In this document: piece after piece, positions 8,731 through 19,089 of the stretch
How positions within the stretch are numbered: the stretch's first letter is position 1
Layout of the letters: each line of letters opens with the position of its first letter
Source of the DNA: an uncultured Alphaproteobacteria bacterium
Lineage (GTDB): Bacteria; Pseudomonadota; Alphaproteobacteria; HIMB59; GCA-002718135
Direction of reading: 5' to 3'
NCBI GenBank assembly: GCA_902612825.1
Contig: CACMET010000005.1
Span: forward strand, 1 to 64,000
Length of the DNA stretch: 64,000 nt
Position numbers and translations under genes: made by a program
The notes under the pieces: generated by a model
What the model saw: the letters and a program-made list of their open reading frames with translations, nothing else
Told to the model about the DNA's origin: nothing
Databases searched by the model: none

Positions 8731-9879
8731 ATGAAAACAAGATTTACTACTGACACAAAACTTAAAAGCGAAATAGCCTATTTCGAGAATATTAATTTAA
8801 AAATAGAATCAGGAGATATAATAGATAGCTTTAAACTAGCATTCAAAACATATGGCAAATTAAATGCTGATAAAACTAATGCTATTCTTGTTTGCCATGC
8901 TTTAACTGGAGATCAATATGTTGCTGGGAATAATCCCATTACTGGGAGAGAAGGTTGGTGGTCTAGAATGGTTGGGCCTAATAAACCAATTGATACAAAC
9001 AAATTTTTTGTAATTTGCTCAAATGTACTCGGCGGTTGTGCTGGCTCAACGGGTCCTAAAGAGTTACAAAATGGAAGTGATGTTGCATATGGCGGTAATT
9101 TTCCTTCCATAACAATAAAAGATATGGTGAAGGCTCAATCTTTATTGATTGAAAGTTTAAATATAGAGAAGTTATTTTCTGTCATTGGTGGTTCGATGGG
9201 AGCAATGCAAGCACTTCAATGGGCAATCGATTTTCCAGATAAAATCTTAAATATAATACATATTGCAGGCGCATTAAAACATTCAGCTCAAAATATTGCA
9301 TTTCATGAAGTTGGGCGACAGGCAATAATGAGTGATCCTATTTGGAAAAATGGAAAGTATTTTGAAAATAATGAAGTGCCTGAAAGAGGTCTATCAGTAG
9401 CAAGAATGATTGCGCATATCACATATTTATCCGAAAATGCGATGCATAGAAAATTTGGAAGAAAACTTCAATCAAGAGATATTATTTCTTTTGGATTTGA
9501 TGCTGATTTTCAAGTTGAAAGTTATCTGAGATATCAAGGTAAATCATTTGTTGAAAGATTTGATGCAAATTCATATCTTTATTTAACAAGGGCTATGGAT
9601 TATTTTGATCATGATGAAACATTTAGAAAAAATATTGAGTTTAGTCATAATCCCAATAACCATTTAAAATATTTAATTGTCTCATTTACCTCGGATTGGT
9701 TATTCCCTACAATAGAAAGTAAAATGATTGTAAATCAATTAAATTCTCTATCAAGAGAAGTAAGCTTTCTAGAAATTGATACTGATAAAGGACATGATAG
9801 TTTTTTATTAGAGGAACCGCAGTTAGATGATGTAATAAAAGGTTTCCTAAAAAACAACTTTGCGAAGATAGATGAATAA
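8731..9879 (+). CDS. metX: homoserine O-acyltransferase
   Basis: Activates homoserine by O-acetylation or O-succinylation for methionine synthesis. It is a 382-residue alpha/beta hydrolase: the nucleophile Ser is in GGSMGAMQALQWA (about 154), the acid Asp in FTSDWLFP and the His in DKGHDSFLLE. LVCHALTGDQYVAG near the N-terminus is typical of MetX. Acetyl versus succinyl specificity cannot be decided by eye. It lies about 45 bp after the SAM-II-type aptamer and overlaps metW by 8 bp. A weak A-rich AAAAAG precedes the ATG. Confidence 0.95.
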   Translation: MKTRFTTDTKLKSEIAYFENINLKIESGDIIDSFKLAFKTYGKLNADKTNAILVCHALTGDQYVAGNNPITGREGWWSRMVGPNKPIDTNKFFVICSNVLGGCAGSTGPKELQNGSDVAYGGNFPSITIKDMVKAQSLLIESLNIEKLFSVIGGSMGAMQALQWAIDFPDKILNIIHIAGALKHSAQNIAFHEVGRQAIMSDPIWKNGKYFENNEVPERGLSVARMIAHITYLSENAMHRKFGRKLQSRDIISFGFDADFQVESYLRYQGKSFVERFDANSYLYLTRAMDYFDHDETFRKNIEFSHNPNNHLKYLIVSFTSDWLFPTIESKMIVNQLNSLSREVSFLEIDTDKGHDSFLLEEPQLDDVIKGFLKNNFAKIDE

Positions 9880-10555
9880 AATTAATAGCATAAGAAAAGA
9901 TTGGTCTCTTATTGAAACACTTATCGCAGAAGATAGAAAAATTCTAGATATTGGATGTGGTGATGGCGGTCTTATGGAACAATTAGAAAATAATCGTAAT
10001 GCGATAACTCATGGCATTGAATTAAATAGAGATCTAGCTGCAAATGCTATCGCAAGAGGTTTCAATGTTGTGCATGGAAATGCCGAATTAGATTTGTCTC
10101 AATATTCAAATAATAATTTTGATTATGTAATTTTAAGTCAAACTTTACAAGCAATGATGAAGCCCAAAGATATTCTGTCTGAATTATTAAGAATAGGATC
10201 AAAAGCAATAGTTTCTTTTCCTAACTTTGGACATTGGAAAATAAGATTACAGCTTTTAATATTTGGAAAAATGCCAGTAACAGAAAGTTTACCTTATACA
10301 TGGTATGACACACCTAACATTCATTTTTTTACAATTAAGGATTTTTTGAATTTGTGTAATGAAATGAATATTGTGATTGAAAAAAGTATTGGATTAACAT
10401 CAAAAGGTAAGCAATTTGATATAAGTGAATCAGTTACTGGAGTTAATTTTTTCACTCACGAAGCTATCTTTTTATTAAGTTATAAAAATTATGAACCAAT
10501 AAAAATTAAATCATCAAAAAAAATTTTTGCAAAAAATTCTGTTATTGCAAATTAG
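9872..10555 (+). CDS. metW: methionine biosynthesis protein MetW
   Basis: A 227-residue methyltransferase-fold protein that accompanies MetX in proteobacteria and is needed for full homoserine acylation. It has the SAM-type motif ILDIGCGDGGLMEQL (about residues 23-37) and the very characteristic MetW stretches SFPNFGHWKIRL and LPYTWYDTPNIHFFT. It overlaps metX by 8 bp, so the two would be translated together under the upstream riboswitch. The last ~25 residues are lysine-rich and look like a variable tail. Confidence 0.94.
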   Translation: MNKINSIRKDWSLIETLIAEDRKILDIGCGDGGLMEQLENNRNAITHGIELNRDLAANAIARGFNVVHGNAELDLSQYSNNNFDYVILSQTLQAMMKPKDILSELLRIGSKAIVSFPNFGHWKIRLQLLIFGKMPVTESLPYTWYDTPNIHFFTIKDFLNLCNEMNIVIEKSIGLTSKGKQFDISESVTGVNFFTHEAIFLLSYKNYEPIKIKSSKKIFAKNSVIAN

Positions 10556-10562
10556 TTATTAG

Positions 10563-11315
10563 ATGAAAGTTGAAATTATAAATCAATTAAAAGATAACTA
10601 CTCTTTTGTTTTATATAATGACACACTTAATAGCTGTGTTATAGATCCTGCTGATAGTAATCCTATATTAAATTTTGCTCTTGAAAACAATTTAACCATA
10701 GAAGATATATTTATTACACATCATCATAGAGATCACACATCAGGTGTAAAAGGAATACTTAATGCTTTTCCAGAAGTTAATATACACTCTCCAAGTGCTC
10801 AGATTGAAAATACAAGATTCGTTTTACGTGATGGAGATGTAGTCAACTCCTGCTTAAATACGTTTAGAATAATAAAAACACCTGGTCATACATTAGATCA
10901 TATAATTTACTATGATGAAAACAATGGTGTTTTATTTTGTGGTGATACACTATTCAGACTTGGTTGTGGTCGTGTGTTCGAAGGAACATTAAATGAAATG
11001 TTTAACAGTTTAAAAAAAATCAATGAGTTAAGTAAAAATACAATTATTTATTGTGGTCATGAATATACAATAGGCAATTTAAATTTTCTTGAGAAAACAC
11101 TTAAAAAAGAAAGTTCTTATTTGACAGTTAGAAACAAAATTAATGATGATTTAAATAATAAAGGAAAATCCGTACCTTTTTTATTAGAAGATGAAAAACA
11201 ATATAACTTATTCCTAAATCAAAATTCAAAATTAGGTACTATAATTAAGAAAGAGCTAGGTTTTACAGACTTTGAATTATTTGCTTATTTGCGAAAAGCA
11301 AAGGATAGCTTTTAA
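10563..11315 (+). CDS. gloB: hydroxyacylglutathione hydrolase (glyoxalase II)
   Basis: Metallo-beta-lactamase-fold thioesterase that hydrolyses S-lactoylglutathione to lactate and glutathione, completing methylglyoxal detoxification. The metal motif THHHRDHTSG is at about residues 52-61. GHTLDHI, the bridging Asp in LFCGDTLF and the last His in YCGHEYT follow in order. The 250-residue length is normal. It starts 7 bp after metW and probably shares its transcript; the same metXW-gloB neighbourhood occurs in other alphaproteobacteria, as far as I recall. Confidence 0.93.
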   Translation: MKVEIINQLKDNYSFVLYNDTLNSCVIDPADSNPILNFALENNLTIEDIFITHHHRDHTSGVKGILNAFPEVNIHSPSAQIENTRFVLRDGDVVNSCLNTFRIIKTPGHTLDHIIYYDENNGVLFCGDTLFRLGCGRVFEGTLNEMFNSLKKINELSKNTIIYCGHEYTIGNLNFLEKTLKKESSYLTVRNKINDDLNNKGKSVPFLLEDEKQYNLFLNQNSKLGTIIKKELGFTDFELFAYLRKAKDSF

Positions 11316-11395
11316 GGTTTTTATTTCCAGTATTTACGCCATATTTTTAATTTGACTATTAGCATAGTTCACTATAAACCCCGCCATCAAAAGAT

Positions 11396-11917
11396 ATGTT
11401 AGCAATTTTCAAAACTGGTGGAAAGCAATACTCAGCAAAAGCTGGTCAGATACTTAAGGTAGAAAAACTTGAGGGATCCAAAGGTGATAAAGTGTCTATT
11501 ACTGATGTATTAGCGATCAGTGATCAAAGCACAAATAGCTTAGGCGAGCCATTACTAAAAGATGCTTCAATTGAAGCAAAAATTGTTGATCAAATCAGAG
11601 ATAAAAAAATAATAGTTTTTAAAAAAAGAAAAAGACAAAATTACAGACTAACACAAGGTCATAGACAATATCTAACTGTATTAAGAATAGAATCAATTTC
11701 TTATGGTGGAAAAAAATCCACTGCTGAACCTGAAACAAAAAAAGTTAAAAAAACTGAAACTAAAGTTACTAAAGAAAAAATTGAGTCTAAAGAGGTAAAA
11801 GTTGCAAAAAAGAAGACTGTTGCAAAAAAAGCAGTAAATAAAGCTTCACCTACTAAGAAAAAATCAGTAAAGAAAACTGTTAAAAAAACTGTTAAAACTA
11901 AAAAAGAAGATAAATAA
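11396..11917 (+). CDS. rplU: 50S ribosomal protein L21 with Lys-rich tail
   Basis: Large-subunit ribosomal protein. The first ~103 residues form the L21 domain ([12 protein letters not shown] start; [16 protein letters not shown] rRNA-binding loop). The remaining ~70 residues are a low-complexity Lys/Thr/Val/Ala tail, an extension common in alphaproteobacterial L21 and likely to contact RNA. Its stop overlaps the rpmA ATG by one base. A reading frame on the opposite strand across this tail is a by-product of its composition and not a gene. Confidence 0.96.
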   Translation: MLAIFKTGGKQYSAKAGQILKVEKLEGSKGDKVSITDVLAISDQSTNSLGEPLLKDASIEAKIVDQIRDKKIIVFKKRKRQNYRLTQGHRQYLTVLRIESISYGGKKSTAEPETKKVKKTETKVTKEKIESKEVKVAKKKTVAKKAVNKASPTKKKSVKKTVKKTVKTKKEDK

Positions 11918-12174
11918 TGGCAACGAAAAAAGCAGGTGGTAGTTCTAGGAATGGAAGAGACTCGGCGGGTCGAAGACTTGGAGTTAAGAAATTTGGCGGT
12001 GAAAACGTAATAGCAGGAAACATTATTATTAGGCAAAGAGGTACAAAGTTTCATCCAGGTGATAATGTTGGCATAGGTAAAGATCACACAATATTTGCTA
12101 CAATAAATGGAAAAGTAGCTTTTAAAAAAACAAGAGTAAGAACTTTTGTATCAGTTGTTCCCACAGAACAATAA
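11917..12174 (+). CDS. rpmA: 50S ribosomal protein L27
   Basis: An 85-residue L27 with the family's near-invariant core: [20 protein letters not shown] at the N-terminus, then IVRQRG-like [12 protein letters not shown]. The N-terminal tail reaches the peptidyl-transferase centre of the ribosome. The start ATG shares a base with the rplU stop. The rplU-rpmA-obgE order is widely conserved and supports the identification. Confidence 0.97.
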   Translation: MATKKAGGSSRNGRDSAGRRLGVKKFGGENVIAGNIIIRQRGTKFHPGDNVGIGKDHTIFATINGKVAFKKTRVRTFVSVVPTEQ

Positions 12175-12188
12175 TCCCAATTAATTAA

Positions 12189-14282
<2,094 letters not shown>

Positions 14283-14286
<4 letters not shown>

Positions 14287-15347
14287 GTATTGAAAATAAT
14301 ATTATTGAATTAGGCAAAAAAGCAAAATCTGCCTCTCTAAATATGAAAGTCTGTAGCAGTGATCAAAAAAATCTTGCTTTAACAAAACTCACTAAAAATT
14401 TAGATAAAAATAGAAATAAAATTCTTGAAGCAAATAAAATAGATTTAGAAAATGGTGAAAAAAAATCTTTAGCTAAGCCTTTAATAAATAGACTTACATT
14501 AACTGAAAAATCTATTGATGGATTGATTACATCAATTGAAGATATAATCGAAATACCAGATCCAATTGGCATTACGTTAGAAGAATGGGAAAGACCTAAT
14601 GGTTTAAAGTTTCGTAAAATTTCAACACCACTTGGTGTATTAGGGGTAATTTATGAATCCAGACCGAACGTCACTGTTGATGCTTCTTGTCTTTCCATAA
14701 AATCTGGTAATTGTATAATTTTAAGAGGTGGTAGTGATAGTTTTCATTCCTCTAAAGAATTGGTAAATAATATTACAAATGCTTTCACGGAAGCTGGCCT
14801 CCCAGAACATTGTGTCCAAATGATTAATACACCTGAAAGAGAAGCAGTTGATCATTTACTAAGCATGAGAGATTATGTTGACGTTATTATTCCTAGGGGT
14901 GGCAAAGGTTTGATTGAAAAAATTAATTCAGCAAGCAAAATACCCGTTATCAAACATTTAGACGGTATATGTCATGTGTATGTAGATAAAGATGCTGATT
15001 TAAGCATTGCTGAAAAAGTAGTTTTTAATAGTAAAATGAGACGTCCTGAAATTTGTGGTGCTGCAGAAACACTTTTAATTGATGAAAAAATTAAAGACGA
15101 AGCAATGAAAATATTAAAACCTCTAAAAGAAGTAAATTGTGAAATTCGAGGCGATGAATATATTCAGTCTTTAGATAGTGATTTTAAAACGGCAAGTGAA
15201 GAAGATTGGTCATTAGAATATTTAGATAAAATTTTATCAGTAAAAATTGTTTCAGGAGTTGATGAAGCGGTTAAGCATATAAATAATTATTCTTCTGGCA
15301 TCATCTATAGCTTTATGTGTATGTTTTGTATTATCATGCAATTCTAG
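14283..15347 (+). CDS. proA: glutamate-5-semialdehyde dehydrogenase, C-terminally truncated
   Basis: Should reduce gamma-glutamyl phosphate to glutamate semialdehyde. The frame has 354 residues against the family's roughly 415-425. The catalytic Cys is present in MRRPEICGAAETLL (about residue 256), as are ESRPNVTVDA and GNCIILRGGSD. After DEAVKHINNYSSG (ending near 15300) similarity stops and the last ~16 residues (IIYSFMCMFCIIMQF) are unrelated. The usual C-terminus with its FGFGAEIGIST and LHARGPMGL-type motifs is absent in every forward frame. The tail overlaps the opposite-strand exonuclease gene. Enzyme activity is doubtful; it may be a pseudogene or sit at a chimeric join. Confidence 0.88.
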
Positions 15348-15833
15348 AGAGTAATCATCTCTACCTATGTCTTTATAATCTTTTTGCAGCACAGCAGCAG
15401 CATAGGATTTGATATCAAAGGCTGCTTGTCCATTCTTATCAAAAAAAGGCATAGAGAAAGGAATTTTTTCTAATCGTTCTGTAAGAAAAGTTTGAATATA
15501 CCAATTGATCCACATAAAATCTAATGGAGCTGGATGAGCAGCCATAACTCGTGGGGTTGGTAACGTGAGAAGCCAATCACCAAATTTATTCATTCCTTCT
15601 TTGGGTGAGACTTGATGGTGTTGAGTATGTTTTAAAGCTTCTGGCGCTTCTGTTGTAAACCAATGCATAGTAGCGGGGTGAGGTTTGGCATTTTTTAGTG
15701 GCAAGAAATTAATTTCACATTCTCCAAAATTTTCTCCTTCTTTATTAACGGCTACAGCACCAAGGCTTATCATAGAATGTGGTCCAGGAATAGGTCCGTC
15801 TGCTTCTATGTCACAAACAACATAAGTAGTCAT
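15252..15833 (-). CDS. DEDDh-family 3'-5' exonuclease
   Basis: A 193-residue exonuclease of the DnaQ/RNase T superfamily. Motif I is VVCDIEADGP (catalytic D and E, residues 8-10), motif II is HPAPLDFMWINWYI with a conserved Asp, and motif III HKAIDDAR carries the late His and Asp, all in the right order. DNA versus RNA preference is unknown. The final ~15 residues (RIIIYMLNRFINS) come from DNA that also encodes ProA on the other strand, so the native C-terminus may have been replaced. Base use looks less AT-rich than in the flanking unknown genes. Confidence 0.8.
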   Translation of the reverse strand: MTTYVVCDIEADGPIPGPHSMISLGAVAVNKEGENFGECEINFLPLKNAKPHPATMHWFTTEAPEALKHTQHHQVSPKEGMNKFGDWLLTLPTPRVMAAHPAPLDFMWINWYIQTFLTERLEKIPFSMPFFDKNGQAAFDIKSYAAAVLQKDYKDIGRDDYSLELHDNTKHTHKAIDDARRIIIYMLNRFINS

Positions 15834-15840
15834 AGTTGAA

Positions 15841-15888
15841 TTATTACCACCAACTAAGGAGATTGTTAAGGGTTGTACTCAAAAGTAT
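15841..15888. repeat. dispersed direct repeat, copy 1
   Basis: Shares a perfect 15-bp core (AAGGAGATTGTTAAG, 15856-15870) with 17745-17759, with weaker similarity on both sides (ACCA before; GG-TGTA and AAGTAT after). On the minus strand it lies immediately upstream of the exonuclease start. Function unknown; it could be a duplicated leader or promoter, or a recombination scar. Confidence 0.6.
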
Positions 15889-15986
15889 AAATATTTAATA
15901 TAAATAATTGTGTTTATTATCAGATACCTAGTGCTGATTTTCTGTGTACTGACCGCTTTGTATATTCTTGCAAACGCTATGTTGTT

Positions 15987-16640
15987 TTAATTATTTCTTA
16001 AGTGTGACCTATGTGTGACCAATAAATTTTGAAAATCTTCTTTTGTAATTGTATTATTTGGGTTTAATTCTACTAATGTAGCTATATCACCGCCATTAGA
16101 GTCTATTTCAAGTTCAAAAATATTGTAAGTTCCATTTCCTAAAGGACAATCATAGGCATAACTTGGAACTATCAATCCTCTTTCATCAACTTTCTCTGGA
16201 GAGTCAATTCCAATTTTTCCTGAATAAATTTCAATTGAACATTTTGAATAATCAAGTTTTTCAAATTGATCTATTTCGTTAGAAGTATAAAAAATATCAT
16301 ACGTATCGTCTAAAACTATGAGATCGTTTAAAATATAATCATCTTTGGAATTACCATCTTGAACATATCTACCCCATAAAGGAAAAGTACCATCTCCACC
16401 TAACCAAGGTATGCTATAACCGGTATAATCTCCTTCTTTTACACATGTGCCGTCATGCTTATCAATATTGAAATCATCTTTCATATCAGGAAAATATTTT
16501 TTTCTATCTTCAAAACCAAAATATATTCCTGACTGATCTTCAAAATATTTTGGAAAATTTTGTTCATCACTTATCATTATTTGTCCACCATCAACATTTA
16601 TTTTTGCAAGTAGTTCCCATTTTGATTTTACATTAGTCAT
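15987..16640 (-). CDS. conserved-looking hypothetical protein of the accessory block
   Basis: A 217-residue soluble protein, acidic and aromatic-rich, without signal peptide or membrane helix. I do not recognise it. Two segments resemble each other: GGDGTFPLWGRYVQDG (near residue 80) and GNGTYNIFELEIDSNGGD (near 168). They suggest an internal beta repeat and recall the GDG-xYPVY pattern of DUF4241-like proteins, which is only a weak resemblance. The C-terminus LLVTHRSHLRNN is encoded by a tandem GTGTGACC DNA repeat. It begins 4 bp after the upstream gene, so it is the last gene of a three-gene unit. Confidence 0.6.
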   Translation of the reverse strand: MTNVKSKWELLAKINVDGGQIMISDEQNFPKYFEDQSGIYFGFEDRKKYFPDMKDDFNIDKHDGTCVKEGDYTGYSIPWLGGDGTFPLWGRYVQDGNSKDDYILNDLIVLDDTYDIFYTSNEIDQFEKLDYSKCSIEIYSGKIGIDSPEKVDERGLIVPSYAYDCPLGNGTYNIFELEIDSNGGDIATLVELNPNNTITKEDFQNLLVTHRSHLRNN

Positions 16641-16644
16641 TTTA

Positions 16645-17220
16645 TTAAAGATAAATTGGGGGGTTTTTAAAGTCTTCTAAGTTTCCACCTAAATAAATAT
16701 ATTTAAATAGCATAGAGGCTAGATTGTCATAATCACGAATTCTATCTAAACCTTCATTTTTATATCCTATATTTTTGTTATCTAATGTTATGTCAATAGA
16801 AAATAAGTCACCATCAATTTTTTCATCATAAAAATAATGCCATTCTACTAGATTGATATTGAAATGATTAGATATTGTAACATCATGTTGAGTAAAAATA
16901 GTTAATTCAATTGTAGATTTAATATTGTCTTCAAATTTATTTATATGTTCCCAATGAAGCATTTGATCTTGATAATTATTCTTTTTGAGTATTTCTAAAT
17001 GTCTTTTAATTTCAGACATTATATCCGCTACCTCTAGTAAATGATTTGCGTGAAAATTAGATATTTCCTCAGACATTTCATTAAAAATTTTATAGTATTC
17101 GTTCTGTTTATTATTAACGATTTGAACAACATTTTTATTAGCAAATGGTGCCTCTGGTCTTTCAGAATTTCTAATTATCTTTTCAAGATCTTTAGGTATG
17201 ATTCTATAATTTTTATTCAT
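16645..17220 (-). CDS. hypothetical protein of the accessory block
   Basis: A 191-residue soluble protein starting at the ATG MNKNYRIIPKDLEKII; the longer frame up to a TTG at 17286 would overlap the upstream gene by about 60 bp and is less likely. The middle (about residues 45-105) is helical and rich in Glu, His and Lys (SEEISNFHANHLLEV). The C-terminal half looks like beta strands with a DGDLFSIDITLD segment. No family recognised. Four bases separate it from the upstream secreted-protein gene and four from the downstream gene, so the three are probably one operon. Confidence 0.55.
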   Translation of the reverse strand: MNKNYRIIPKDLEKIIRNSERPEAPFANKNVVQIVNNKQNEYYKIFNEMSEEISNFHANHLLEVADIMSEIKRHLEILKKNNYQDQMLHWEHINKFEDNIKSTIELTIFTQHDVTISNHFNINLVEWHYFYDEKIDGDLFSIDITLDNKNIGYKNEGLDRIRDYDNLASMLFKYIYLGGNLEDFKNPPIYL

Positions 17221-17224
17221 AATT

Positions 17225-17722
17225 TTATGGCCAAGGGTAAGAATAACGACAATCCATAATTCTATAATTTTTTGGAAGTATTCCAATTTTATGTTTATTA
17301 ATTCTTATAAAATTTAAATCTTTATCGTCAAAATCAATTATTAATTGTTTTGATTTTTTATCATATGCGTGAATAATATTGTTGATATTCCAAATAATTT
17401 TATTTTCAGAAGAGTAAGTAATATTAATTGGTTTATCATTTCCCAATAATAATCTAGTATTTTTTATACCATTAGGCCCATTATCAGTTGTCCAAATTTG
17501 AAACAATTTTTTATTTTTTTCAAGAATATAATAAATATTATGAATATCCCAAATAACACCACCTTCATTTTTGTACCAACGACAATATATTTCAATACCA
17601 TGATATACTTCTTGAAGAGTCTTATACTTTGTTTTTAACTTTGTATCTAATTCATCAGCGTATATATTTAGGGAAGACGATAAAAATAAATTTATAGTTA
17701 ACAAAAAAAATAATTTTTTCAT
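17225..17722 (-). CDS. putative secreted hypothetical protein
   Basis: A 165-residue protein. The ATG at 17722 gives a textbook signal peptide (MKKLFFLLTINLFLSSSLNIYA, cleavage likely after the last Ala, before DELDTK), so it was preferred to an upstream TTG at 17746. The mature part looks rich in beta strands, with repeated Trp-containing segments (WKNEG..., WTTDNGP, WNINNIIHAYDKK). The last residues, DCRYSYPWP, resemble the end of the small membrane protein at 18715. No known family seen. It is the first gene of a tight trio; the repeat copy at 17732-17779 sits directly upstream. Confidence 0.6.
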   Translation of the reverse strand: MKKLFFLLTINLFLSSSLNIYADELDTKLKTKYKTLQEVYHGIEIYCRWYKNEGGVIWDIHNIYYILEKNKKLFQIWTTDNGPNGIKNTRLLLGNDKPINITYSSENKIIWNINNIIHAYDKKSKQLIIDFDDKDLNFIRINKHKIGILPKNYRIMDCRYSYPWP

Positions 17723-17731
17723 CACGATTAT

Positions 17732-17779
17732 CTTATCACCATCCAAGGAGATTGTTAAGAGGCTGTAGTTATAAGTATC
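17732..17779. repeat. dispersed direct repeat, copy 2
   Basis: Second copy of the 15-bp core AAGGAGATTGTTAAG (17745-17759), about 1.9 kb from copy 1 and in the same orientation. It fills the 57-bp gap between the MORN gene and the secreted-protein gene. The two copies bracket exactly the three-gene block 15987-17722. Confidence 0.6.
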
Positions 17780-18709
17780 TTAATTAATCAATTTTCTTAA
17801 TTCTTTTGGTAATTGATTATATTTATATTTTTCAAAACTTAAAATATTTATAGCTTTGTCATAGTAATCTTCGTAAAATTCTTTTATCTGTTGTTTATTC
17901 ATTTTGTAAGCTTTGACATCTAAAATTTTATTATCTTTACATTTTACTTCATGAAGGTGATCAAAAGGCTCTTGAATAGATTTTCCCTTACCATATGCTT
18001 TACCATTTTTAAACTTACCAAAATAAAACCAAGTTGGTTTCTTTAAACTTTGATCTTTATATTGAATTGTTCTTCCTTCTCCTTCTAAAAGTCCTTCTTT
18101 AAATTTACCTATACTAATTTTGTAAAAAGTTTCTTTTGATTTTTTAGTTTCTATTTTTGCTCCTTCTCCTAATAAAAACTTTTTCTTTCCATTTATGAAT
18201 TCACCATGAAACTGAATTTTGTGTTTCTTTTTTTTATCAAGATAAAAGGAATACGAATATATTATTTCATCTGAACCATCTCTTATTTTCCATTCTCCAA
18301 TTATTTCAGTTCCATCTTTGTGTTTTTTTCTACCTCTTATTAACTTACCAAAATGAAATACCCCTTCCTCTATTGTGCCACTATGAAGTCTTCTAATACC
18401 TTTGCCATTTGGCAACCCTATGGTTTCTTTATCCCACTCTCCTTCATAGCTATAAGGTAATGATGAGATACTTTTGCCAGATATACCAATACCATTTTTC
18501 CAAATCCCAACATATTTTTCTCCACTTAATTTGAATTCAATTTTTCCCTTTCCGTGGAATTTACCATCTTTAAATTCTCCTGTATAAATATCTTTTCCTG
18601 CTCCATCATTATAATCCATTACCATTTTTCCCTTACCATGAGGTTTTCCATCTTTTACTTCACCAAGGTAAGTCCAATTTTTTGTTTGTATTTTTTCTTT
18701 TTTTTTCAT
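17780..18709 (-). CDS. MORN-repeat protein
   Basis: A 309-residue protein made largely of MORN-type repeats: YLGEVKDGKPHGKGK (about residues 14-28), YTGEFKDGKFHGKGKIEF, YVGIWKNGIG, YEGEWDKETIGLPNGKG, FHGEFINGK, IGKFKEGLLEGEGR and FGKFKNGKAYGKGK. The C-terminal ~50 residues are charged and helical. MORN repeats form extended beta-hairpin solenoids that bind lipids or proteins; the partner here is unknown. There is no signal peptide. It starts 5 bp after the upstream membrane-protein gene, so the pair is probably co-transcribed. Confidence 0.8.
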   Translation of the reverse strand: MKKKEKIQTKNWTYLGEVKDGKPHGKGKMVMDYNDGAGKDIYTGEFKDGKFHGKGKIEFKLSGEKYVGIWKNGIGISGKSISSLPYSYEGEWDKETIGLPNGKGIRRLHSGTIEEGVFHFGKLIRGRKKHKDGTEIIGEWKIRDGSDEIIYSYSFYLDKKKKHKIQFHGEFINGKKKFLLGEGAKIETKKSKETFYKISIGKFKEGLLEGEGRTIQYKDQSLKKPTWFYFGKFKNGKAYGKGKSIQEPFDHLHEVKCKDNKILDVKAYKMNKQQIKEFYEDYYDKAINILSFEKYKYNQLPKELRKLIN

Positions 18710-18714
18710 CCTAT

Positions 18715-18987
18715 TTAAAAATTAATCCAAGGAAAATATCTACATCCATCCCTTACGTAATAAATATTATCAAATAAGCCAGCGAGGTAAAGCACTACAA
18801 AAAAAGAGGAAAAAATAAAAATCAATATTAATATATGCCTTGCTAACAATATTTCTTTATCGGAAGAAGTTATTGAAATAAATATTAAAAATGCACTTAG
18901 GAATACTCCTACGAATAATATAAATGATGGCAAATATGTAATTATGAAACACAATAAATAATCAATTATATTTAAAAGTTCATTCAT
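18715..18987 (-). CDS. small membrane protein of the accessory block
   Basis: A 90-residue protein with two clear hydrophobic helices (about residues 8-37 and 47-70) joined by a short polar loop (SSDKEILLARH), consistent with a two-pass inner-membrane protein. It ends in DGCRYFPWINF. No family recognised. It is the first gene of the minus-strand block, and its promoter would lie in 18988-19139. Confidence 0.5.
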   Translation of the reverse strand: MNELLNIIDYLLCFIITYLPSFILFVGVFLSAFLIFISITSSDKEILLARHILILIFIFSSFFVVLYLAGLFDNIYYVRDGCRYFPWINF

Positions 18988-19067
18988 ATGAATATTTTAA
19001 CACAACTTACTGTTATGTTTAGTTCTAATCAGTGTAAAACCATCTAGAATATGTTAAAATTAATAAA

Positions 19068-19089
19068 TGGTGGTACCATGGTGGTACCA
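19068..19089. repeat. tandem 11-bp repeat (TGGTGGTACCA x2)
   Basis: Two perfect adjacent copies of TGGTGGTACCA. Each contains the 8-bp palindrome TGGTACCA, and they lie about 50 bp before tRNA-Arg in the gap between the accessory block and the tRNA. Its GC content and exactness stand out from the surrounding AT-rich DNA. It could be a protein-binding site, such as an integrase arm-type site or an operator. Confidence 0.6.

Noticed and set aside
11352..11378. TTGACT and TATAAA before rplU as a promoter
   Set aside because: The spacing is only 15 bp and the region is AT-rich; plausible but not strong enough to list.
11701..12087. 128-codon minus-strand frame over the end of rplU and rpmA
   Set aside because: A mirror of the Lys-rich L21 tail and L27; composition-driven and with no motif of its own.
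15252..18987. The island as a phage-defence or toxin-antitoxin system
   Set aside because: Apart from an exonuclease of a common family, no defence domain, nuclease-toxin pair or known immunity signature is visible.
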